Assembly: GCA_009363875.1 (NCBI GenBank)
Contig: CM018690.1
Span: 34,167,445 to 34,231,444 of the forward strand
Length of the DNA stretch: 64,000 bases
Direction: 5' to 3'
From: Mikania micrantha
Taxonomy: Eukaryota; Streptophyta; Magnoliopsida; Asterales; Asteraceae
Part shown: piece by piece, positions 54,823 to 64,000 of the stretch
Layout of the letters: the number at the start of each line of letters is the position of its first letter
Position numbering within the stretch: the stretch's first letter is position 1
Notes under the pieces: model-generated
Databases searched by the model: none
Told to the model about the DNA's origin: nothing
The model's input: only the letters and a program-made list of their open reading frames with translations
Position numbers and translations under genes: made by a program

Positions 54823-57800
54823 TATGACAATTGCATTTAAAAATTACGTCATCAATGACCGAGAGCACATTTAGTCGTCCTTGAAATCCACGTTGAATTA
54901 GCGATTGTGATTATTAGTTATTACATGTTAAAAGTATGCGAGAAATCGTGAATGAGGGAGAAAACTGTGCCCGAAACGAAGTTCCGAATTCTTCGGAATC
55001 AAAAAATGAAAAAAATTTCTAAGTATTGCAATCCGGGAGTCTTCGCGGTACGCCAAGGGTCAGTTGAGCATCCGTGGCGGTACGTGAGGAGTACAAAATA
55101 TCTTTTGGACTCCGGATTTCTTGGCGGTACGGCAAGCCCAATTTCGCCCTCTTGGTGGTACACGACGAATAGGGCGGTGCAATGGATCAGATTTCTTCAT
55201 CAGAATGCATGTAGAAGTGATTTTCTTAATATCCCTCGAACTTACCTTCACCCACAGACGAAGAACTCGACTTCTGGACCTCCAAATTTAATTCTAAAGC
55301 CATCTGATCATAGATTTGAATCCAGGGAACGTATCTACAAGTGCTGATCGTTGTTTTGCGACTGAAAATCCTTCCGATTAGGTAACAATTCGTTTTAACC
55401 TACTAGTTTGATAATGGTTTGATTAGATCTTGTTTTTGAACGTAATGCAATAGTTAGGATTGTTGATTATTGCCTAAATGATGGATTAGGAATGATTATA
55501 AACGAAGAGCTCGACATGTTAACGGTTAAATTCTTGTGTTGATCCATTGTAAATTCCGGTTATCATGAAACTATACCTATTATTATAATGGTTTAAACCA
55601 TTTGATTATAACAATGTGTGTGATTATCTTGATCAATCGTTGAAATGCAAGGTTAAATCCAAGTGTTTCAAACTAATCATAATCACTAAGATAATCATTG
55701 GAATAACTATCTAATGTTTATGTTAACAGTCAGATTAGTACATTAAACATGGTTGTTAAACCTATTCCAATGTCACATTGTGATATTTCATGATATTTGG
55801 ATATTCAATAACAAGGATTTACCATTCCTATGCCATAGATCCATCTAAAAATTGTTTCAGTAATATAATCAACAACGATATCTATTTGGTTAATCTGAGA
55901 ACATTCTGATTAATCAAACATGTCATTAACCTTGTATTAGGAACTTGAATCAGTATAGGTTCCTACATTGTCATACATTGTATGATATGCCACTAAATTA
56001 ACTAATTAAATATTTAATATCAGTTTGATGACTTTTAATGTAATGTCTTTGACATTGAACGTTCAAGAAGATCTAATTAGTAAGTTAAAACATATATAAC
56101 TTATTAAACATAAACTAATGCAGAATTTAGCTATTATCACCAGTCTGCGTTTGATTTCACTACCTTCGAAATTTCATGTGAGTTTCGTACAACCAATTTT
56201 TTCTTTTTAATGTTTTATAAACATCGGGTTACTAATGTGGAACTTTTCTCATATGATATATATCACTGTTATCTGTGTAATTTCACGAGAACTTGTTGTG
56301 AACTTGTGGATTTCATGGGATTTTGCCTGTAGAACAGAACACTATCACAGTATATAAAAGTCCTCATTTCTCGAACTGTATCTAGTGAACCCATGTGGGG
56401 CCGAACGAGAAACATTGATAGTATTATTGGCTGACAACCCATTTGCCAGGAGCTTGCAACTCCCATTGGTGTAAATGTTTGTTACCTGTTTCCAGAACTT
56501 CTTAATGTTGTGATAGATATTAAGACAATGAGGCACTAAGATGTTACCGACGGGAATTATCTTATAGAACATGTGACACCCCGTAATTTCTAGGTCAGAC
56601 TTTGATTTATTTAAATGTTTATTTAAATGATTTATGAACACGTGGCACTAGAATTAGTTTAATTTAGTGTGACACGTGGCACGACAGTACGAACACTGAC
56701 ACACGACTAGATAATTCGAGGAATTATCGAGAAACAACACACGTGTCAAAACACACGAATGTTGGTGAACGTTTAGCACATCGTGTAACTCAACACTTGA
56801 AACCTCACGAAACGCTCAAGCATTGAACTTGGAAGTTCAAACGAAGACAAACGATAGTTCGTAAACGTGAAATGACAACGACTGAATCAAACCCATTGAA
56901 TTGGGCTTATTGGGCTCTTCAGGGACCCATCGCGGTACACGATGGCCCACATGAGGACCTATAGCGGTACGCGACAGATGGGCGGGGGATTTGAATCCCG
57001 AATTCCTTTGCGATACGCGAAGCATCTTTTTGGCCTCTCTCCGCGGTACGCGACAACATCCAGACGCCAAATCTTTACAAAACTAAGACAAATCATACCT
57101 ATATTACCATTTCATCATTATTTCTAATCCCCCACGCCACCATCTTGGTTATTCTCGACCAGAACCATCTGCAAACCACATTTCTACCCAAAAACACCAT
57201 TGTTGAGGTTAAAGGTTGAAGGATTGAAGGCTTGGAAGTGGAAGGAGATTGCTAGAGCTCGAAGACCACCATCACCACTTGTTTCTACTCAAAACCTGCT
57301 GTTCAGAGAAACTAGGGGCTGTTCTTGTCATCATGTCCACGATCTAGAAGCTCTAGAAGGTAGTAACACATCTCTAGTAGCCTAAAATCACATCAATGCA
57401 CACATGCATGTCTTTAAACACACATGCAAGCACACACCCATCACATGCACGAATTTCTTGTGTTTTGAATCTGGGTTTGTTGATGAATCTACTGTATTTG
57501 ATGATCCATGATAATATCTTAGTGTTATATGATGATCTATGAAGTGGTGTATGTTAAAATAACATGATTTGGTCATTAGCAAGTGCAAAACCCAGATGCC
57601 AGATGATTTTGAATCTTTAGATGTGTTTCTTGATATTGCATGATTAGATCTTGGTTAGATGGTTAAAAACATGATTTTTGGCAACCTTTCCATTAATAGT
57701 AACTTTTTATTGATAAAATGGTGAAATGGTTGATATTGGCAACATACATGTATATAGATTTATTATTTGAATGGTATTATGATGATTAGAAGCTTAGGAA

Positions 57801-59924
57801 TGTGATTTGGATGGGATTATGGTCATTTTTGAGATAGTTACTATATTTAGTAACTTTTCGGGTCAAAATATTGATAGGTGATGAATTTGGATATGTTGGT
57901 ATGTTTAAATGATGTTAAATGGATTATTATGATGCTTTGTGACATAAAAATGGATTAGAAAGATTTAGGATAATCAATTGTATGCAAAATTCCAAAGTTA
58001 CTATTTATAGTAACTTTATTTCTATAAATGTTAACTTACGGACATTTTGTATGATTTGAGCATGCTAAATGGTTTAATATGTTGTAACATGATTATTTAA
58101 TGCTAAGTTAGATGGTTTTCGATATCGCATGTGCTAGAAATGGAAACTTTCCATTTTAGGAAACTTTTATGTACAAACATGACAAAAGTGACTTATGTGA
58201 CTTCGTATGATAATGTGCAATGTGTTAACATCATCACATAGGACTAACAAGCATGCTAGAACTCTAAAATCAGTATGCTTTGTGAAACTTTCCATAAATG
58301 GAAACTTACTATATATAGTAAGTTGTCCATGGACGCGACTTGCGCGTTTTGCACACGGCGAGCACTTACACGATTGCTACACGATGCACAACCAACACAC
58401 GGTTCACCAACGGGTCGTTGACTTGACACGGTCAACTTTGGTCAAACACGACCAAACACGGTCAATGTGGACCAACATGAGCAAACACGCTCATTGTGGA
58501 CCGACACGAACAAACATGAACAACCGAGGGTTGTTAAGCACAAACACGAGCACTAACACGAACACGAACACGGTCACTTACACAAACTCATGAACGGTAT
58601 ACGATATAGGTTGCCGGTGACCGACGCGCTTACTACTCGAGGAGCTTACGCATTCTGTTACTTGCACACTAAGGTGAGTTTACGGCCCCTCTTTACTCTT
58701 TTCAAACTTTTCAAATAGGGGGAGAATAATAGTTGCATCGAGTCAAACATTATTACTGTACAAACATTTTATGTGTATGCTGGTTTATTAGACAAATATT
58801 AAGTGTTGAACTCATAACAAGCCCTCACCAAGTCTTACCGTTAATGTACGAACAACGTGGTAGGTTTGAATGGATCTGTTTGGGTGTGACTAACCCCACG
58901 GGGCACAATATTGACCGGATGTCATAACCCGTGAAACTCTGACCTAACTTGTTGTGTATACGAGACACAGCGGAGGCAAGGACAAACAAGTCTAGTTCGA
59001 TAGTGATGCACTGACACTTGGAGCCTAGGGCTCGGTACTAACATTGTAATAAACAGCATGACACATGTTTTACTTACTATATGTATATATCAAAACCTGT
59101 GAACTCACCAACCATTGTGTTGACACATTTTCTAAACTGGTATTCTCAGGTAACTGACAGGCACATGGGACAGGAATGCACTTATAAGGGACGAGCAACT
59201 AGGACCCTCATGCATTCTGTTTTAGTGTCATTGAAAACAATTTATTTTTGTTATGTATCAAACAATCTAGTGTTTGACTTTTCAATTTTCGCTGTTAAAC
59301 AATTTATAATTCCGCTGCATATGTATTAAACTCATTTTATTCCGCTGCTATGATTTACTATTACGCTGCAAACTATTTTGTTAAGTGTATGTCAAACATT
59401 GTATTTGAACCACATATAGAATTGTTCTATATGACCTTGAGCTGTGATTCTGGCCACGTCACACCCACGTGGACTGACGCCACGAGTGGGAATTTGGGGG
59501 TGTGACAGAACAGAACGGAGTAGTCTGAAAGGAACTAGATACGGGTCCCATGGTTATCTTGAACTGTGTATATATTGAACATTTACATATCATATCATAC
59601 TGTTGAACTTGAACATTACGAACTCACCAGCTTTATGCTGATCTTTCAAACTCAAACATTTTGCAGGGAGACAGTGATCATCGGTGAGACTGCACTTTTG
59701 AACACTTGTAAATTAAATAAGGTAGATTGTGTACTAAACTTAGTATGTAAACTGTAAGTTTGATTGTGAGCACGAAACTCTTGTAACGTAATTATTATAA
59801 GTTAATCTTTGTGTTGTGATACTGGATCAAGTAAGTCTCATATCATCTCTGAGACATCACCACTATGTTTCCGCATCCCTCTCAGTGACATCATCAACAG
59901 GTGACGAGAGGTGAGGGTGTGACA
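54823..59924 (+). mobile_element. Solo LTR, family F, carrying nested LTR A
   Basis: Starts TATGACAATTGC (TG decayed to TA) and ends GGTGAGGGTGTGACA, with duplication atatg (54818-54822, 59925-59929). Net about 2.2 kb without the inner LTR. GCGGTACG-type motifs occur at 55034-55170; no convincing TATA follows them. Sequence near 59560-59670 (GAACTCACCAGC..TTTTGCAGG) resembles the 3' region of LTR B. Confidence 0.65.
56572..59507 (+). mobile_element. Solo LTR, family A copy 4
   Basis: TGTGACACCCCGTAATTTC to GGAATTTGGGGGTGTGACA, exact duplication gaaca (56567-56571, 59508-59512), 2936 bp. Palindrome array at 56929-57052, AT palindromes about 57690-58320, GGTCAA/TTGAC array about 58420-58510 and TTCCGCTGC repeats about 59290-59365. 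Nested in LTR F. Confidence 0.92.
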
Positions 59925-60190
59925 ATATGTGTAAGCCCTCAAGGGGCCAAAGTAATATTACACGAATTTTAACGTTATTTTACTTATTTTGTGAAAATAA
60001 CGTTAAAAATGTTGAAATTAATTAACTTCAAACTATCAGCTTTGAGTTGGGGACTCCTTCGGAGCAACCTTTCTATCCTAACTGGGATATGGGTAAGGTT
60101 TGTGTCCATCCTTCCCTCACAGACCTTGCTGAAAAGTGGGAATATGCTAGTTAATTTGTTTGTTGTTTGGTTTGTGCCTATGCCCGTATA

Positions 60191-60320
60191 GCCGTTTAAA
60201 AGGAAATTAATTAGAGAAGTCAAAGCTTGGAACATTGTGTCCGAAGAGGCATGATCGATGGTGTTTTTTAGTTTTTGCTAGGACGTTCTCACACGTTATT
60301 TCACAATTTAGTCATCTACT
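60191..60320. other. Spacer, nothing recognised
   Basis: No feature seen between the retroposon nest and the SINE. Confidence 0.4.
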
Positions 60321-60337
60321 ACTATTTTGCACACATG

Positions 60338-60509
60338 TCCCCACGATGATGGCCTAGTGGTTAGAGGTGGGAATCCATAATGGAGGTCTAAGGTTCAAAG
60401 CCCGGCACCACCCAATTTTCCCCGTGTCACGCGATTTACTTTCCTCATGTGGCCGTGGGACCGGTCGGTGAGAGGCGTCTAATGGTTGCGTTCGCTATCT
60501 TTTTTTTTT
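60338..60509 (+). mobile_element. tRNA-derived SINE (plus strand)
   Basis: The head has an A box (GATGGCCTAGTGGTTAGAGG) and a B box (AAGGTTCAAAGCCC); the 3' end is a T-run. Flanks actattttgcacacatg (60321-60337) and actattttacacacacg (60510-60526) match 15/17. 172 bp, the best-preserved SINE in the window. Confidence 0.9.
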
Positions 60510-60526
60510 ACTATTTTACACACACG

Positions 60527-61195
60527 TAATGTAATTGGTAGTACATATGGCAAACATTGTTACATGTAGATGTCAACAATTGACCTTTTTCACCTAAAAA
60601 TTACATCTTTGTTTTTTGTATTTTAGATATTTAGTATTTAGTTAGAAATAGTTGATTTTGGATATTAGGTTTAAGTGGCAAAGTAATTAGACTTAATGTG
60701 ATGTTTCTCTTATACTTAAAAAAATTGAGTCCTCCTGAAGACGTATGGGTATAAAAACGGTTAAAAAACCCGTTGAATATGTTTATTTTATGAACTTTTC
60801 CTTTCTCATATTAATAATGGGTGTCTCTTGAACCCAACATGATTAGCATTAATTCAGCTTATAGTGATAGAAACGACACTTGAACCCAACACGAATGGTA
60901 TCAGTTTATTCAAAGAGTAACTATAAATTATAGTAAACTTAAATTGTTGAGCCTTGTTCGATTCTTAACCGTAAACTTCTAAATTTTACTTTTTATTTGT
61001 GTTTTTGGCAGATTATTGATTAGCGGGTCACAATTTGCTTTATTATATGATCAATTGCTTGATTATTGTTACCCTACTAAGTAGTCTAGGGTCCTTATTG
61101 TAATAAGTTTAATCTTGAGGGTCTTTTTTTGTAAATCTTCTACCCAATGCAACTAACCATCAGTTTGTTTATCGTTAGTCATTGAAAAGTAATGT
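60527..61195. other. AT-rich intergenic DNA
   Basis: No gene or repeat recognised. Confidence 0.5.
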
Positions 61196-61345
61196 TTTCA
61201 AACCTGAATCAGACCGGCCAGGCTGGTCAGACCGGAATCAGGTACCTCTGGTGGTTCGGTTATGTGTTTAAGACCGTTTTCGAAAGAACTGGCAGGTTCA
61301 ACCAGCAACCGGCGGTCCAACCTTGAGACCGTGAGATTCGACTGG
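61196..61345. mobile_element. Fragment of a CCGGTC-rich hAT-like element
   Basis: AATGTTTTCAAACCTGAATC and the GACCGGCC-rich stretch match the inverted right end of the element at 50626-51437. It is cut at 61346 by an LTR start. Confidence 0.6.
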
Positions 61346-62059
61346 TGTCACACCCCGAGCCGACGGGCTAGATCAACTTTCCTTTCAGGCGTTTGGTTCC
61401 CGGGGCGCGATATCGTGTGATAATCAGAGTGATCAGATGGTTTACATGACACATGATATATACTGAGAAATGTTAACATGACATCGATATATAATTACAA
61501 AGTTAAATTACACAATTCATGTTCATAATTTAACTAAGTAAATCTACCCAAAAAGAATCATTGAGTTTATATCTTGTATCTGCACAAGATTTACAAAGAT
61601 GATTCATAAACATGTCATCAAAATATGCACAATCACAAAAAGTAAGCTAGATCTTCTATAAATTTCCCTATCTTAATTCCTGGTGCTTGGTGACTAAACA
61701 TGTTCGTCACCTGAGAAAACATGCATTCAAAACAAGTCAACAGTAGGTTGGTGAGTTCATAAGTTTAATAAAATGAAAACATTTGAAATTTGGTATTCAC
61801 AATTCATTATGTCACACACAAGTCTGGTTTAATTTGCTTTACATTATCACACACCAATGTCCTCTCCATAGTTACACCTGCATATAGTATATCGTCCAGC
61901 TAAGCATGCTTATATATAGGGCATACGTATCATAAATGAAGCCGCCAGCTCACCACATACTTAACTGAACTCCATGCCACCTGTATTGCCACTATGGAAA
62001 CCCATTTCCAACTCACACATATTAGTCCCCAATTTGATTTCCAACATGATATTTCCCAA

Positions 62060-62520
62060 TATTTTAGAATAGGGACGTAATTGTCTCTGATATCTATTCT
62101 TTACGGAGTAGCCCGGCCTGAAAGATATCCCCCAACGATACTTATAAGATAGAGACTTAATAGTCTCTGTTAGCTGATCATTACTGATCAGCCCGGAGTG
62201 TAAGAATCGTCATCGATACCTAGAGCAAGACTTAATAGTCCCTGTGATTGTCATTACTGACCAGCCCGGAGTGTAAGATATCCTTTCCATGATATCTATA
62301 AGGGTGAGACTTAGTTGTCTCTATGCTTGTCACTACTGATTAACCCGAAATGCAAGATATCCTCTCCATGATACCTATAAGGGTGAGACTTAAGAGTCTC
62401 TGTGACTGTCATTCCTGACCCGTCCGAAATGTAGATATCCTCATCGATACCTAGAGCGAGACTTAAATGTCCCTACGACTGTAATTACCGACCATCCTTT
62501 CCATGATATCTATAAGATAT
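62060..62520 (+). repeat. Tandem array, unit about 85-95 bp
   Basis: About five diverged units built of GAGACTTAATAGTCTCTGTG, TCATTACTGA(C/T)CAGCCCGGAGTG and AAGATATCC..TGATA(C/T)CTATAAGG. Each unit holds a GACTTAATAGTC-type imperfect palindrome. It lies in LTR G. Confidence 0.85.
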
Positions 62521-62922
62521 GCATATGTTCCAAAACCATTCTCATTGTCATTAATTAAAATGATAGCACATATAGTGCCCGGTATGATCCCATTAGATTA
62601 ACTAATACCATTGCAATTAGAATTGAAATCTAACCCCACTGACATAAAATTATTATAATTGGCATACACATTAAAGTTATATAATAAACTTAACATAGTG
62701 TCTCATGTTCACTATTATTGGGTTTCTGTCATTTTATCTCAAGGATGTGGTTTCAATGAAATGAACACCAAGTGTTAGTCTTTAACATTGTGTTATAAGA
62801 TCTTGTCTTAATATACAATGTTAGTGTTTCGGGTAAAAATTAACAAACTTAACTTTTAGCAAAACTGAATTAGAAAAGTGGGGTATTGTGTTTTACAATC
62901 AAAAATATCAATTATATGTAAA

Positions 62923-63525
62923 TTGTTATAAAAATATTCCTGAGGATCCCTAGGGATATTCAAGAGTACAAAACAGAAAAATAGCCAAACACACGAGATT
63001 TATACGAGAAAAAACCCTTAATCCCTTAGGATTGCCGGCATAAAAACCTCGGGAGGTGACAATTGTCACCCTGCCTAATTTATTAATATGAAATCAATCG
63101 AAATACAATGAAAGAGCACAATACGATCGATGCTAGAAGTGTTAGTGGACTTGTGTAGTTGCCAAGAGTATTCTCTATCCTATATCGATCAATTGCCTCG
63201 GTATTTATACAATGAAATTACAAGAAAACTATAAAGAACGGTCATAAAATCCGTTGCGAATATCTCGGCCACTTTCCATACGTGGGAGACCCATTCAAAA
63301 TAAAGGCGTGAAATCCTCCATGTTGCCGTGTTCCATAATCATTTAGTTGGAATTCATTTTGACTCCTTCCGTGATTATTGCTAAGAAATCCGTCGACTTG
63401 TCATCTCCTGAAATCTCGAAAACAAGATTAGGAATAAACAGAGATATTGGTTAGTCATGAAAATATCCCTAAATATCCCTAAATATCTCTAATCCTGAAA
63501 TATTCCGGGTAAATTTTTTCACACA
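62923..63525 (-). mobile_element. Possible LTR-like insertion inside LTR G
   Basis: Starts TGTTATAAAAATATTCC and ends AAATTTTTTCACACA (TG..CA on either strand). Both ends carry ATATCCCTA-type repeats, and the GAGAAAAAACCCTTAATCC tract looks copia-like. No matching 5-bp duplication was found, so boundaries are uncertain. Confidence 0.35.
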
Positions 63526-64000
63526 ATAGTTAGCATATGTAGAGAATGACCTAATACCATTAGGTTATTAGGCAATCATTATTGATATCACAAGTAATTG
63601 TCTCAACTGTTATCTCAATGACCTTAACAACGTGTTATAAGAGCTTGTCTTATTACACTATGTTAGTAAATGTGGTGAATGATATCTTCAGGAAATTATA
63701 GTATCATGAATATCATTCTTGTTGTCTCTCGTAATTGTCTCAATGTTATCTTATAGTCATCACCATAGTATAGTGTTATAAGATCTAGTCTTAATACACT
63801 AACTCATTTCAAGGATATGATGATATTATGGAGTTATGACACCATGATACCATTCTTGATAAGTAATAATAGCCATTTCACATACACGCACACGTCATGA
63901 TATGATATAAAGTATGAAAATAAGAATAAAATCCTTTTTATCAGAATCACATGATAACTGAATAAAAAACTAAAACTTTTAATAAATAAAAGAGTTATCA

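Larger units (their letters stand above)
54785..60173 (+). mobile_element. Short RTE-tailed retroposon, split by LTR F and LTR A
   Basis: The exact 17-bp repeat gtgcctatgcccgtata at 54768-54784 and 60174-60190 is read as its target duplication. The right part carries the RTE-type tail (TTTGAGTTGGGGACTCC, GGGTAAGGTTTGTG, TTGTTTGTTGTTTGG). With the LTR stack 54823-59924 removed, about 280 bp remain. Confidence 0.6.
61346..64000 (-). mobile_element. LTR, family G, incomplete at window edge
   Basis: Starts TGTCACACCCCGAGCCGACG, the terminus expected of a minus-strand gypsy LTR. Inside, GGTTGGTGAGTTCATAAG (about 61746) parallels the GGTTGGTGAGTTCAC of LTR A copy 1. No end is reached by 64000. A duplicated block of the TCTTGTCTTAATACACNATGTTAG type recurs near 62805, 63645 and 63790. 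Confidence 0.6.

Noticed and set aside
60350..60410. tRNA gene on the plus strand
   Set aside because: Same reasoning: tRNA-like promoter boxes inside a SINE with a 17-bp flanking duplication.

Overview
This is a plant nuclear, repeat-dominated interval. The evidence is an intronless P-class PPR gene of the plant type, an alpha-expansin remnant with a plant-type intron, Ty1/copia, L1 and RTE retroelements, tRNA-derived SINEs, hAT, Mutator and Harbinger MITEs, and several 2-3 kb LTRs with TG..CA ends and 5-bp target duplications. A eudicot is likely. The long gypsy-type LTRs and the MITE types remind me of Asteraceae, but that is only an impression.

Layout. 1-9.3 kb: nested MITEs, a foldback element with a minisatellite core, a Mutator-type MITE, two minus-strand SINE-type insertions and a hAT element. 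9.4-14.0 kb: a TIR element split by a decayed Ty1/copia retrotransposon. 14.1-16.0 kb: two Harbinger/Tourist-type MITEs. 16.37-18.74 kb: the one apparently intact gene, a 787-residue organelle-type PPR protein. 19.8-20.5 kb: an alpha-expansin pseudogene lacking exon 1. 21-26 kb: AT-rich DNA, a Helitron-like end and a SINE split by a solo LTR.

26.4-49.8 kb: a second copy of the PPR locus. The source block (about 16.06-19.58 kb, 3.5 kb) recurs here stretched to about 23.4 kb by layer upon layer of insertions. The PPR copy is broken into three pieces, between which sit two nested LTR stacks, and it also has its own frameshifts and stops. Because the intact copy keeps empty sites, most insertions can be bounded to the base by their target-site duplications.

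49.9-64 kb: hAT MITEs, an RTE LINE 3' end, SINEs, a triple nest (retroposon, then LTR, then LTR) and the start of another LTR running off the window.

The main novelty is in the solo LTRs. Four copies of one 2.9-3.1 kb family (A), plus families B-G, occur without any gypsy gag-pol. Families A, C and F carry arrays of a short imperfect palindrome with core GCG-GTA-CGC. In A and C the array lies just upstream of a TATA box. Family D has an analogous array of GTAC-type motifs upstream of its TATA. Family A also has arrays of an AT-rich palindrome and of TTGACC W-box cores. These look like repeated promoter modules shared by otherwise different LTRs. All boundaries and counts were read by eye; no alignment or database search was run.
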